From contig NZ_JALKFT010000003.1 of NCBI RefSeq assembly GCF_023242945.1, positions 1-64,000 of the forward strand: a stretch of 64,000 nt of DNA. The letters are read 5' to 3'. A program made the position numbers and the translations under genes. The DNA is from Frankia umida. Lineage in GTDB: Bacteria > Actinomycetota > Actinomycetes > Frankiales > Frankiaceae. The notes under the pieces were generated by a model, which was not told the origin of the DNA, made no database searches, and was given only the letters and a program-made list of their open reading frames with translations. The first letter of the stretch is position 1, and every line of letters starts with the position of its first letter. This document shows, in pieces, positions 8,715 to 17,744 of this stretch.

Positions 8715-10211
8715 ATGACCCGCCCGCCGCTCCCGCTTCCCCCGCTGCGTCGGCCACGGTCGGCGGACCTGACCGCCACCTTCGCCGGTCTGCCGTTGCC
8801 GCGGGACATCAACCTGCCGCCGTACCGCCGCCGTGAACTGACCCTGCTGATCTACGCCGGGGTGCTGGCGACGTCGGCGCTGGCGGCACTCACCCTCGCC
8901 GACGTCGGTCAGCTCTCCCTCGGGGTGCTGACCATCGGCCTGGGCTTCTTCTGCCTGTGGGCGATGGCCCACATCGCCGTCCGTCGTTTCGCGCCCGCCG
9001 CGGACCCGGTGCTGCTGCCCGTCGTCGTCGCCCTCAACGGCCTCGGGCTGGTGATGATCTACCGGCTGGACCTGGCCCGCAGCGAGGCGGCCAAACAGGC
9101 CGGTCGGCACATCCCACCGAGCGCGGCGCAGGTGCAGCTGGTCTGGACGCTGCTCGCGATGATCGTGTTCGTGCTCGTGCTCGCCCTGGTGCGTGATCAC
9201 CGCAAGCTCGCCAGGTACGCCTACACCGCGGGCCTGGCCGGCATCGTCGGCCTGATGCTGCCGATCGTGCCCGGCATCGGCACCAGCATCAACGGTGCCC
9301 GCCTGTGGCTGCGGGTCGGGCCGTTCTCGTTCCAGCCCAGCGAGGTCTCGAAGATCCTCATCCTGATCTTCTTCGCCGCGTACCTGGTGAACAAGCGGGA
9401 CGTGCTCACCTACGGCTCGCCCACCGTGCTCGGCCTGAAGATCCCCCACGCCCGCACGCTGGGCCCGCTGCTGGTGGCGTGGCTGGCCAGCCTCGGCATC
9501 CTGGTCGTGCAGAACGACCTCGGCTCGTCCCTGCTGTTCTTCGGGATGTTCCTGGTGGTGCTCTATGTCGCCACCGAGCGGGTGTCCTGGATTCTGAGCG
9601 GCCTCGGCCTGTTCGTCGCCGGGGCGGTCCTGGCGTACCCGCTGTTCGGCCACGTCCAGATCCGGGTGGACGGCTGGCTGCACGCCTTCGACGGTGACAA
9701 CCCGTCGAGCACGTCCTACCAGCTCGTGCAGGGGCTGTACGGGTTCGCCGCCGGTGGGATCAGCGGCACCGGCCTCGGCCAGGGCCATCCGCAGAAGGTG
9801 CCGTTCGCCAACACCGACTTCATCATGGCGAGCCTGGGCGAGGAGCTCGGGCTCACCGGGGTGATGGCCATCCTGACCATGTACGCGCTGCTGGTGCTGC
9901 GTGGGATGCGCGCGGCCCTCGGGGCGAAGGACGCGTTCGGCAAGCTGCTCGCGACCGGCCTGTCGTTCACCCTCGGCCTCCAGGTGTTCGTGCAGGTCGG
10001 CGGGGTGATGCGGCTGATCCCGCTGACGGGGCTCACCCTGCCGTTCGTCTCCTACGGTGGCTCGTCCATCGTGGCCAACGCGGCGATCATCGCTCTGCTG
10101 CTGCGGGTCAGTGACAGCGCGCGGCGCGCCCCGGAGCCGCCGTCCGAGGCGCCCTTGTTCGATCCCGGTGCCGTGTCCGAGAGCCCCACCCAGGTGGTGA
10201 GGACGACATGA
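8715..10211 (+). CDS. rodA: SEDS-family peptidoglycan polymerase (RodA/FtsW)
   Basis: A 498-residue polytopic membrane protein with about ten to twelve hydrophobic helices. The family signature near the C-terminus is present (LIPLTGLTLPFVSYGGSS), as is the extracellular loop sequence with QPSEVSKI and NDLGSSLLFFG. SEDS proteins are glycosyltransferases that extend glycan strands with a partner class B PBP. The partner is the next gene, pbpA, whose ATG overlaps this stop (ATGA). The start at 8715 follows pstP by 28 nt. Confidence 0.94.
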   Translation: MTRPPLPLPPLRRPRSADLTATFAGLPLPRDINLPPYRRRELTLLIYAGVLATSALAALTLADVGQLSLGVLTIGLGFFCLWAMAHIAVRRFAPAADPVLLPVVVALNGLGLVMIYRLDLARSEAAKQAGRHIPPSAAQVQLVWTLLAMIVFVLVLALVRDHRKLARYAYTAGLAGIVGLMLPIVPGIGTSINGARLWLRVGPFSFQPSEVSKILILIFFAAYLVNKRDVLTYGSPTVLGLKIPHARTLGPLLVAWLASLGILVVQNDLGSSLLFFGMFLVVLYVATERVSWILSGLGLFVAGAVLAYPLFGHVQIRVDGWLHAFDGDNPSSTSYQLVQGLYGFAAGGISGTGLGQGHPQKVPFANTDFIMASLGEELGLTGVMAILTMYALLVLRGMRAALGAKDAFGKLLATGLSFTLGLQVFVQVGGVMRLIPLTGLTLPFVSYGGSSIVANAAIIALLLRVSDSARRAPEPPSEAPLFDPGAVSESPTQVVRTT

Positions 10212-11653
10212 ACCGCCCAGCTCGCCGGGTCGCTGTCGTCTGCATGGTGCTGTTCGCCGCCCTGCTGGTGAACGCGAACTGGTTGCAGGTCGGCCAGGTG
10301 CACAGCCTCAAGACCGAACCGACGAACGGACGGCAGATCACCGAGCGCCTCGAGCGGGAGCGCGGTTCGATCCTGGCCGGCGACGTGGAGATCGCCCGGT
10401 CGGTGGCCTCCAACGACCAGTACAAGTACCAGCGGCAGTATCCGGCCGGCTCGCTCTACGCGGACGTCACCGGCTACTACACCCTGTTCACCGCCGCCGG
10501 CCTCGAACGCTCCCAGGACGTGTTCCTCTCCGGGGACGACGACCGGCTGCTCGCCAGCCGGGTGACCGGGCTGTTCACCAACCAGCAGCGCCGGGGCGGG
10601 ACGGTGCTGACGTCCCTGGTGCCGGCGGTGCAGCAGGCCGCCGCGCAGGCCCTGGGCGACCGCCGGGGCGCCGTGGTCGCACTCGACCCGAAGACCGGCG
10701 CGGTGCTGGCGATGGTCACCAGCCCCACCTACGATCCGAGCCCGCTGGCCAGCCACACCGAGAAGACCGCCACCGACGCCTACGGCGTGCTCGCCGCCGA
10801 CAAGGCACAGCCGCTGCTCAACCGGGCGACCCAGCAGACCTATCCGCCGGGGTCGACCTTCAAGCTCATCACCGCCGCCGCCGCCCTCGCCGCGGGCCGC
10901 CACCCGGACGACCGGATCGCCGCCCCGAACGAGCTGAAGCTGCCGCTGAGCACCGTCACGCTGCCGAACTTCGACGGTGAGACCTGCGGCGACGGCCAGA
11001 CCGACACACTCATCCACGCCTTGACGATCTCCTGCAACACCGCGTTCGGTCAGCTCGGGATCGACCTCGGCGATGACGCTCTGCGCAGCCAGGCGGAGGC
11101 GTTCGGCTTCAACACCACATTCCCCGACCTCCCCGTGTCGCAGGCACGTAGCGTCTTCCCCAGCGACCTGGACGGGGCGCAGACCGCACAGTCGGCGATC
11201 GGCCAGTACAACGTGCGGGTCACGCCCCTACAGATGGCGGAGGTGGTCGCGGCGATCGCCAACGGCGGCACCGAGATGAAGCCCTATCTGGTATCCGAAC
11301 TGCGCGGCCCGGACAAGCGGACGATCAGCCGGACCAGCCCCAAGGAACTCGGCAAGCCGATCAGCGGCGACGTCGCGGCGGAACTCACGACGATGATGGA
11401 GAGCGTGGTGACCGCCGGAACCGGCCGTAAGGCGCAGATCGACGGGGTCACCGTCGCAGGGAAGACCGGTACCGCCGAGCACGGCACCGACGTGGCGCCG
11501 CACGCCTGGTTCGTGGGTTTCGCACCGGCGGACAACCCCAGGGTCGCCGTCGCCGTCATTGTGGAGGACGGCGGGGGTGAGATCGGCACCGGCGGTGCCA
11601 TCGCCGCCCCCGTCGCGAAACAGGTCATGCAGGCCGCATTGGACAGACCATGA
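10208..11653 (+). CDS. pbpA: class B penicillin-binding protein PbpA
   Basis: A 481-residue transpeptidase with one N-terminal signal-anchor helix (about 7-25). The catalytic serine is Ser216 in the STFK motif (PPGSTFKL), followed by the SCN motif (SCNTAFG) and the KTGT box (AGKTGTAEH). It cross-links peptidoglycan outside the membrane, probably with the SEDS polymerase encoded directly upstream. Both ends overlap neighbours by 4 nt (ATGA), with rodA upstream and pknA downstream. In mycobacteria PbpA is needed for septation and is phosphorylated by PknB. Confidence 0.95.
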   Translation: MNRPARRVAVVCMVLFAALLVNANWLQVGQVHSLKTEPTNGRQITERLERERGSILAGDVEIARSVASNDQYKYQRQYPAGSLYADVTGYYTLFTAAGLERSQDVFLSGDDDRLLASRVTGLFTNQQRRGGTVLTSLVPAVQQAAAQALGDRRGAVVALDPKTGAVLAMVTSPTYDPSPLASHTEKTATDAYGVLAADKAQPLLNRATQQTYPPGSTFKLITAAAALAAGRHPDDRIAAPNELKLPLSTVTLPNFDGETCGDGQTDTLIHALTISCNTAFGQLGIDLGDDALRSQAEAFGFNTTFPDLPVSQARSVFPSDLDGAQTAQSAIGQYNVRVTPLQMAEVVAAIANGGTEMKPYLVSELRGPDKRTISRTSPKELGKPISGDVAAELTTMMESVVTAGTGRKAQIDGVTVAGKTGTAEHGTDVAPHAWFVGFAPADNPRVAVAVIVEDGGGEIGTGGAIAAPVAKQVMQAALDRP

Positions 11654-13380
11654 ACAACTCGCCCGGCAACTCCTCCTCTCCCTCGCAGCCCTTCGCCGGT
11701 GCCGCGTCGCCGAACACCGTGCTGGACAACCGCTACCGCCTCGACGGTCGGATCGCCGCTGGCGGCATGGGCGAGGTGTGGCGCGGGCTCGACCAGACCC
11801 TCGGCCGGCCCGTCGCCGTCAAGCTGCTGCGTCCGGAGTACGCCAGTGACGAGTCGTTCCTGGTCCGCTTCCGCGGCGAGGCGCGGCACGCCGCCCGGCT
11901 CTCCCACCCCGGGGTCGCCTCGGTCTACGACTACGGCGAGGTCGCCACCGCGGACGACTACCCCACCGCCTACCTGGTGATGGAGCTGGTCGAGGGCGAG
12001 CCGCTGTCCGCGATGCTGCACCGGGAGAAGCGCCTGTCGGCCGAACGGATGCTCGACATCCTCGGTCAGGCCGCCGACGCGTTGCAGGCCGCGCATGCCC
12101 TCGGGGTCGTCCACCGTGACGTCAAACCCGGCAACCTGCTGCTGCGCCCGGACGGCGTCGTGAAGGTCACCGACTTCGGTATCGCCCGCGCCGTCGACGC
12201 CGCCCCGCTGACCGCGACCGGCATCATGATGGGCACCGCCTACTACGTCTCGCCCGAGCAGGCCTCCGGCCGGCCGGTGACACCGGCCAGTGACGTCTAC
12301 TCCCTCGGCGTCGTGGCCTACGAGTGCCTGGCCGGCCGTCGTCCCTTCGACGACCGCAACCCCATCGTCGTCGTCATGGCCCACCAGCAGGACACCCCCG
12401 CCCCGCTGCCCACCGACATCCCCTACCAGGTCCGGGCGCTGGTCGATTCGGCGATGGCCAAGGACCCGAGCCGGCGGCCCAGCTCCGCCGGGGCGTTCGC
12501 GCGCTCGGCGGCGGGTATCCGACGCAACCTGTGGCCACCCGAGAACGGCCGCTGGCCCAGCGGGCCCAGCTCCCCGGATCTGACCGCCCGCCATCCCAGC
12601 GGCCCGGGGCTGCCCCCGCCGACCGCGGGGCGGGCGCACCGCCAGACCTCCCGCAGCCGCCCGCCGTCCTGGCTTCCGCAGGAGCCGGACGCCGCGGCCG
12701 GCCGCGGCGGCAGCGGGCCCGGTCGGGGCGGTTCGGGTCCGGAGCGCACCCAGGTCTCGCCGGACCGCACCCAGCTGCAACCCGACGGTGACCTGCCCGC
12801 GACCGCGATGCACAGCCCGCCGATGCACGGCCCCGACACCGGTTACAACCCCGGTTCGGGCTACGGCGGACCGAACTCCGGCTACGGCCAGGACCCCGGG
12901 TACGGGCCGGATGCCCGCGGCAGGTACGGCGACGGGTCGCGCTCCGGTGGCGAGCCGTCCGGCTATGGTTCGTCGACCGGCTACGGCGGTCCGGGCGGCG
13001 GCTACCCCGGCACCGGCGGCCCCGGGTACGGCGACGGTGGCGGCTATGGTGACACCCACGACCCCGGCACCATCTACAAGCAGGGCCCACCCGGGTGGTC
13101 CAACCCGGCGCACGGGCGCGGCGGGGAGTCCGACTGGTCGGGCGGACGGGCCGAGCGGCGGCGCGGCGCGAGCGCCGGGGCCGGCGCCGGGCGGTGGGCG
13201 CTGCCCCTGCCACTCCTGATCATTCTGCTCGTCCTGACGGTCGCGATCACCGCGTTCGTCTCCAACCGGCTGTTCACCGGCAACGGTTCCGAGTCGAACT
13301 CGGCGGCAACCCCGGCGGGCGCGGTGTCCGCGCCACCGGTCGTGGCTGATCTCGTCGGTGAGGCAGGGGAGTCTTCGTGA
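11650..13380 (+). CDS. pknA: Ser/Thr protein kinase PknA
   Basis: A 576-residue protein. The kinase domain (about 29-290) has AAGGMGEVW glycine loop, VAVKLL lysine, HRDVKPGN catalytic loop, DFGIAR and SPEQ. A long Gly/Tyr/Pro-rich linker (about 330-510, many GYG/GSGYG units) leads to one membrane helix (about 517-538) and only about 38 external residues, so no sensor domain, as expected for PknA. The ATG overlaps the pbpA stop by 4 nt and the stop overlaps the GTG of pknB by 4 nt. PknA controls cell shape and division proteins. Confidence 0.95.
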   Translation: MNNSPGNSSSPSQPFAGAASPNTVLDNRYRLDGRIAAGGMGEVWRGLDQTLGRPVAVKLLRPEYASDESFLVRFRGEARHAARLSHPGVASVYDYGEVATADDYPTAYLVMELVEGEPLSAMLHREKRLSAERMLDILGQAADALQAAHALGVVHRDVKPGNLLLRPDGVVKVTDFGIARAVDAAPLTATGIMMGTAYYVSPEQASGRPVTPASDVYSLGVVAYECLAGRRPFDDRNPIVVVMAHQQDTPAPLPTDIPYQVRALVDSAMAKDPSRRPSSAGAFARSAAGIRRNLWPPENGRWPSGPSSPDLTARHPSGPGLPPPTAGRAHRQTSRSRPPSWLPQEPDAAAGRGGSGPGRGGSGPERTQVSPDRTQLQPDGDLPATAMHSPPMHGPDTGYNPGSGYGGPNSGYGQDPGYGPDARGRYGDGSRSGGEPSGYGSSTGYGGPGGGYPGTGGPGYGDGGGYGDTHDPGTIYKQGPPGWSNPAHGRGGESDWSGGRAERRRGASAGAGAGRWALPLPLLIILLVLTVAITAFVSNRLFTGNGSESNSAATPAGAVSAPPVVADLVGEAGESS

Positions 13381-15500
13381 CCGACGCAACCCACACGTAC
13401 CCGCCTGGCGCGGCCCCGCAGCTCATCGGCGGTCGTTACGAACTCGGCGGTGGCATCGGCTACGGCGGGATGGCGGAGGTCTACCGCGGCCGGGACACCC
13501 GGCTCGGCCGCGAGGTCGCCATCAAGACGCTGCGCTCGGACCTGGCCCGGGACCCGACCTTCCTCGCCCGGTTCCAGCGCGAGGCGCAGTCGTCCGCGGC
13601 GCTGAACCATCCGGCGATCGTCTCGGTGTACGACACCGGCGAGGACGTCATCAACGGGACCCACATCCCGTACATCGTCATGGAGTTCATCGAGGGCCGG
13701 ACGCTGCGCGACGCCCTCCAGGCCGAGGGCCGGTTCACCGAACGCCGGGCCATGGAGATCACCTCCGACGTCTGCGCCGCGCTGGACTACAGCCACCGGA
13801 TGGGCATCATCCACCGGGACATCAAACCCGCGAACGTGATGCTCAGCCCGGACGGCGCGGTCAAGGTGATGGACTTCGGCATCGCCCGCGCCACCACCGC
13901 CACGTCGTCCACGATGACCGCGACCGCGGCCGTCATCGGCACCGCGCAGTACCTCTCCCCCGAACAGGCCCGCGGCGCGCGGGTCGACGCCCGCAGCGAC
14001 GTCTACACCACCGGGGTGCTGCTCTACGAGCTGCTCACCGGGGCGCCGCCGTTTCGCGGCGACAACCCGGTCGCCGTCGCCTACCAGCACGTCCGCGAGG
14101 ATCCCGACCCGCCGTCGGCGCACGACCGCGACATCTCCCCCGAGGCCGACGCGATCGTCCTCAAGGCGATGGAGAAGGACGCCGACGACCGCTACCTCAC
14201 CGCGGGTGAGATGCGCGACGATCTGGAACGGGCCCTGGCCGGACGTCAGGTGCAGGCGATGATGGGAGTTGGTGGCGCCAGCGGAGCCGCCACCACCCTG
14301 GGGCCCGCGGCCAGCGGCACCGCCGTGCTGGGCCGTGGCGACCGCGCCGGCTACCCCACCCGCGACCGTTACGCCGACGACCGTTACGGCGACGACGCGA
14401 CCTCCTTCGCCCCCGCCGCCGGCGCGTACCCGGACGCGCCGTACGACGACGGCCGCTTCGGCACCGGCCCGTTCGACCGGTACGACCTCACCGGCGCCCT
14501 GGACCGGCGCGCCGTGCCCGGCAGCCCACAGAAGTCACAGGCGTGGAAGTACATCCTCGCCGGCCTCGGCGTCGTCGTCGTGTTCGTCGCGGTGGTACTG
14601 CTCGCCTCCACCTTCCTCGGCGGTGGCGGCGGTGGCGGCGGGTCGGGTGAGAGGATCGCCGTTCCGAAGGGGCTGCTCGGCCTGAACGAGCAGAGCGCGC
14701 GAGCCCGGTTGCAGAGCGCCGGCTTCCGCGGCACGGTGACCATCTCCTCGGTGGACGCGCCGGACAGCGCCGGCCAGGTCACCAAGGTCGACCCGGCCGA
14801 GGGCACCCAGGTCGAGTCCAACGGGACGATCACCCTGTTCATCGGCAAGGCCGCGGGTGACGTCACCATCCCCGCCGACCTGGTCGGCAAGAGCCAGAGC
14901 GATGCCGTGGCACAGCTGCGCGCGCTCGGCCTGAATCCGACGGTCATGCCCTTCTACAACCAGACCTCGCAGAAGGTCGGCGCGGTCGACAGCACCGACC
15001 CGGCGGCCGGCGGCCCGGTCAAGCCCGGTTCGACCGTCACCGTCTACGTGGTCAGTTCCAGCGTCAACGTGCCGGACGTGCGCAACAGCACCTACGACAA
15101 CGCCTCCGCCGAACTCGGCCGGTGGGGTCTGAAGGCCACCCAGCAGACGGTCGGCAACAACACCGTGGCGCCCGGCACCGTCGTGGCCCAGACGCCGTCC
15201 GGCGGCGCGGTACCCCGCGGGTCGACCATTACCCTGTCGGTAGCCGCCCAGCTCGAGACCACCGCACCGCCGAGCCCCACCGCGACCCAGCCGACCGACC
15301 AGCTGCCGACCGTGAACCCCGGTGGCGGCCAGACCCAGACCCCCGGTACCGGTGGTCAGACCCCCTCGCCGAGCGCGACAGCCGCGCCTGGCGGCGGTGC
15401 GGGTGCCGCTGGTGCCGTCGCTCAGCCCGGCGCTACCGGTGCCGGTGCCGGTGCCGGCGGTGGCGGTGGCAGGGCGGCCGGGGGCGGTGCCCGCAACTGA
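13377..15500 (+). CDS. pknB: PASTA-domain Ser/Thr protein kinase PknB
   Basis: A 707-residue protein. The kinase domain (about 22-285) has GYGGMAEVY, VAIKTL, HRDIKPAN and DFGIAR. Its activation loop is Thr-rich (TATSSTMTATAAVIGT), the expected autophosphorylation segment. One membrane helix (about 393-416) is followed by a polyglycine spacer, three PASTA domains (about 425-490, 491-560, 561-627) and a Thr/Pro/Gly-rich tail. Mycobacterial PknB has four PASTA domains. PASTA domains bind muropeptide or lipid II, so this kinase couples wall status to growth. The start is a GTG overlapping pknA; it is the last gene of the operon. Confidence 0.96.
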   Translation: MTDATHTYPPGAAPQLIGGRYELGGGIGYGGMAEVYRGRDTRLGREVAIKTLRSDLARDPTFLARFQREAQSSAALNHPAIVSVYDTGEDVINGTHIPYIVMEFIEGRTLRDALQAEGRFTERRAMEITSDVCAALDYSHRMGIIHRDIKPANVMLSPDGAVKVMDFGIARATTATSSTMTATAAVIGTAQYLSPEQARGARVDARSDVYTTGVLLYELLTGAPPFRGDNPVAVAYQHVREDPDPPSAHDRDISPEADAIVLKAMEKDADDRYLTAGEMRDDLERALAGRQVQAMMGVGGASGAATTLGPAASGTAVLGRGDRAGYPTRDRYADDRYGDDATSFAPAAGAYPDAPYDDGRFGTGPFDRYDLTGALDRRAVPGSPQKSQAWKYILAGLGVVVVFVAVVLLASTFLGGGGGGGGSGERIAVPKGLLGLNEQSARARLQSAGFRGTVTISSVDAPDSAGQVTKVDPAEGTQVESNGTITLFIGKAAGDVTIPADLVGKSQSDAVAQLRALGLNPTVMPFYNQTSQKVGAVDSTDPAAGGPVKPGSTVTVYVVSSSVNVPDVRNSTYDNASAELGRWGLKATQQTVGNNTVAPGTVVAQTPSGGAVPRGSTITLSVAAQLETTAPPSPTATQPTDQLPTVNPGGGQTQTPGTGGQTPSPSATAAPGGGAGAAGAVAQPGATGAGAGAGGGGGRAAGGGARN

Positions 15501-15509
15501 GTCCCGTGT

Positions 15510-15538
15510 CCTGCCCTGCCCGCCCTGGGCAGGGCAGG
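15510..15538 (+). terminator. terminator of the fhaA-pknB operon
   Basis: A perfect 12-bp stem CCTGCCCTGCCC/GGGCAGGGCAGG with a 5-nt loop, 10 nt after the pknB stop. There is no T tract, as is usual for actinobacterial hairpin terminators. It lies between pknB and trpG, suggesting that trpG has its own transcript. Confidence 0.7.
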
Positions 15539-15582
15539 AGGGGACGCCAAGCACGACCCTGAGCCTGGACGGAGGCCGCCCG

Positions 15583-16233
15583 ATGCGGATCCTGGTCGTC
15601 GACAACTACGACTCGTTCGTGTTCAACCTGGTCCAGTACCTCGGCCAGTTGGAGACAGACTGCGTGGTGCTGCGCAACGACGAGGTCGACCCGACGGACC
15701 TCGCCGGTCTCGGGTTCGACGGGGTGCTGCTGTCGCCCGGTCCGGGCACACCCGAGGCTGCCGGGGTGAGCATCCCCATGGTGCGCCAGTGCGCCGAGCA
15801 GGCCGTGCCGCTGCTCGGGGTGTGCCTCGGGCACCAGGCGATCGGTGTCGCGTTCGGCGCCACCGTGGACCGCGCCCCCGAGTTGCTGCACGGCAAGACC
15901 TCGCTGGTCCATCACGACCAGGCCGGGGTCCTCGCCGACCTGCCGACCCCGTTCGTCGCGACCCGCTACCACTCCCTGGCCGTCGACGAGCGGACGCTGC
16001 CGCCGCAGATCGAGGTCACCGCCCGAACCGAGAGCGGCGTGGTCATGGCCCTGCGGCACGTCAGCCTGCCGTTGGAGGGCGTGCAGTTCCACCCCGAGTC
16101 GGTGCTGACCCAGGGCGGCCATCTGATGCTCGCCCGCTGGTTGGAGCGCTGCGGCGACGGCGGCGCCGCCCGCCGGCTGGCTCCCGGCCTGTCCGACGAG
16201 GTCGAGACCCTGCGCGCCGCCGCCTTCAGCTAG
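15583..16233 (+). CDS. trpG: anthranilate/aminodeoxychorismate synthase glutamine amidotransferase subunit
   Basis: A 216-residue class I amidotransferase. Catalytic Cys81 lies in GVCLGHQAIG, and the His/Glu of the triad are His170 and Glu172 in FHPES. The oxyanion motif SPGPGTP is present. The ATG at 15583 has GGAGG 8 nt upstream. It releases ammonia from glutamine for chorismate amination, giving anthranilate (TrpE partner) or 4-amino-4-deoxychorismate (PabB partner). The two are not separable from sequence; the symbol follows the conserved position next to pknB in mycobacteria. It converges on the DUF881 gene with 8 nt between the stops. Confidence 0.9.
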   Translation: MRILVVDNYDSFVFNLVQYLGQLETDCVVLRNDEVDPTDLAGLGFDGVLLSPGPGTPEAAGVSIPMVRQCAEQAVPLLGVCLGHQAIGVAFGATVDRAPELLHGKTSLVHHDQAGVLADLPTPFVATRYHSLAVDERTLPPQIEVTARTESGVVMALRHVSLPLEGVQFHPESVLTQGGHLMLARWLERCGDGGAARRLAPGLSDEVETLRAAAFS

Positions 16234-16241
16234 AGCGCCGG

Positions 16242-17027
16242 TCAGGGCTGGGCCGCGGGCAGGGTGACATCCGTGCTCTGGCTGACCCGGTAGCCCAGGC
16301 GGTAGGCGTCCACGTACTGGCGGTAGACGATGATCTGCGGGTTGTCGCGCAGACTGGTCCGCATCGCGGCGGTGTCACCGATGGCGGTGATCCGAAACGG
16401 GGGCGAGAACACCTCGCCGTCAAGCAGCAGTGTGTTGCCGACACAGCGCACCGCGGTCCGCGCGGTCACCCGGACACCCATGATCGACATGGCCTCGGCG
16501 CCACCATGCCACAGCGCGTTCACGACGGCCTGCACATCCTGTTGGTGCACGACCAGATCGTCCGGCCCGGGAGAGCGCACCCCCCGCGGATAGGGCCCTC
16601 GGCGGCTCTCCGCGGGCGCGTCATCAAGCTCGACGCTCACCGCCGGCCCGCGCACCGCCGCCAGACCGACCGCCCGGGCAAGGTCCAGGCGGGACCGGGT
16701 GGTTCCGGGCACCTCGGACGCCGAGGGCGCCGCCGTCGGCGTCGGCTTCGGCGGGACAGCCCGCGCGGACGCCGTCGCGGTGGCGGGGGCTGTGGCGGCC
16801 TCGGTGGCTGCTCGGCGCGCCTCGTCGGCGATGACCTGCGCCGCCGCGCCAGGGCCAAGGCGAGCGTCGGCGAAGGCGTTCGCGTCGGCGGAGCGGCCGG
16901 GCTGCCTCGCCACACCCCCCAGCAGAACCCCCAGGGACAGCACGGACGCGATGACCACGACTCGCCGAACGCGCCCGGCCGATGCTGTCGCCATTCGGCG
17001 CGCCCGGATCCCCGCCGCGGTGACCAT
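16242..17027 (-). CDS. DUF881 membrane-anchored protein
   Basis: A 261-residue protein with a basic N-terminus and one membrane helix (about 21-39), a low-complexity Ala/Thr/Pro linker (about 60-110) and a C-terminal DUF881 domain with the typical DLVVHQQDVQAVVNALW and NPQIIVYRQYV stretches. GGAGGAG lies 11 nt upstream of the ATG at 17027. The gene is conserved between trpG/pknB and crgA in actinobacteria (Rv0012 in M. tuberculosis). Its role is unproven, but the synteny suggests cell envelope or division. Confidence 0.88.
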   Translation of the reverse strand: MVTAAGIRARRMATASAGRVRRVVVIASVLSLGVLLGGVARQPGRSADANAFADARLGPGAAAQVIADEARRAATEAATAPATATASARAVPPKPTPTAAPSASEVPGTTRSRLDLARAVGLAAVRGPAVSVELDDAPAESRRGPYPRGVRSPGPDDLVVHQQDVQAVVNALWHGGAEAMSIMGVRVTARTAVRCVGNTLLLDGEVFSPPFRITAIGDTAAMRTSLRDNPQIIVYRQYVDAYRLGYRVSQSTDVTLPAAQP

Positions 17028-17312
17028 GCGCTACCGAACTCCTCCCACGCTCGTCGGGACGCGGGTGGATTCCAACGATCACGCCGTTTTCCGATGCCGT
17101 CGCGGAAACGTCCTCGCGCCGCACGCTACGCGGGCAGGGGCATCGTGGATGCCCGGTTGGCACCACGCGCCGATCCAGTTCGGCAGGCTATCGGCGCCGA
17201 CACAGATCCGCTGTCTACGCTGTTGCCCAACGTGGGATCGCCACTGCCCGCACGGGACGACGCGAAGGGCGATCGCGCGTCGTCCATGCCTGGCCAGTCG
17301 AGGAGTATCGCC

Positions 17313-17570
17313 GTGCCCGAGTCACGACGCCGCAAGCCGAAGAAGCAGCCACCGACCACCAGCGGAAACCAGACCCGGCGCAAGCCGCCGTCGCCACCGT
17401 GGTTCGGCGGACTGATCCTCGCTCTGTTCCTGCTTGGCATCGTCTACCTGCTCATCTACTACTTCTCCAACGGCGGTGTGCTGGGCATGGAGAGCCTGGG
17501 CGGCTGGAACATTCTCATCGGCTTCGGTTTCGTCGTCATCGGGCTGGCCGTGTCAACCCAGTGGCGCTGA
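17313..17570 (+). CDS. crgA: cell division protein CrgA
   Basis: An 85-residue protein with a basic, Pro-rich cytoplasmic N-terminus (about 1-30) and two membrane helices (about 31-49 and 62-80) joined by a short loop (SNGGVLGMESLGGW), ending in STQWR as in other CrgA proteins. GTG at 17313 has GAGGAG 7 nt upstream; the much longer open frame upstream is not coding. CrgA helps assemble the septal complex and recruits PBPs (mycobacteria), or inhibits FtsZ rings (Streptomyces). Confidence 0.93.
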   Translation: MPESRRRKPKKQPPTTSGNQTRRKPPSPPWFGGLILALFLLGIVYLLIYYFSNGGVLGMESLGGWNILIGFGFVVIGLAVSTQWR

Positions 17571-17691
17571 CGCCGCCACGCCGGTAGCCGGGACCCCGCC
17601 GCCTCAGAGGGCTGTCACGCGGGCGGACGGGGTCGCTACCGGCCGACTCGGGGGCGTCCAGGGAAGAGCTGACGACTTGCACGGCTGTCAT

Positions 17692-17724
17692 CTATCCACA
17701 ACCGTTGTCCACAAGTGTGGATAT
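17692..17724. promoter_or_regulatory. cluster of three DnaA-box-like 9-mers
   Basis: TTGTCCACA at 17705-17713 matches the actinobacterial DnaA box exactly. CTATCCACA at 17692-17700 and, on the minus strand, ATATCCACA (17716-17724) each match TTATCCACA at 8 of 9 positions. The three sites fill 33 bp of the crgA-ridA gap. The surrounding gene set normally lies near oriC, but oriC itself is usually next to dnaA, which is not in this window. Confidence 0.6.
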
Positions 17725-17739
17725 CACCCTTGAGGGTGA
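17724..17739. promoter_or_regulatory. inverted repeat overlapping the ridA ribosome site
   Basis: TCACCCT-TG-AGGGTGA, a 7-bp perfect inverted repeat that includes the GAGGG ribosome site of ridA and directly follows the DnaA-like boxes. It could be an operator, or a hairpin that hides the ribosome site. Confidence 0.4.
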
Positions 17740-17744
17740 GATCA

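Noticed and set aside
15789..17312. A long plus-strand open frame running into crgA
   Set aside because: It crosses trpG out of frame and the DUF881 gene antisense; only the last 85 codons (crgA) have a ribosome site and family motifs.
17571..17744. Chromosomal oriC
   Set aside because: Only three boxes, no AT-rich unwinding region, and no dnaA/dnaN in the window; actinobacterial oriC lies between those genes.
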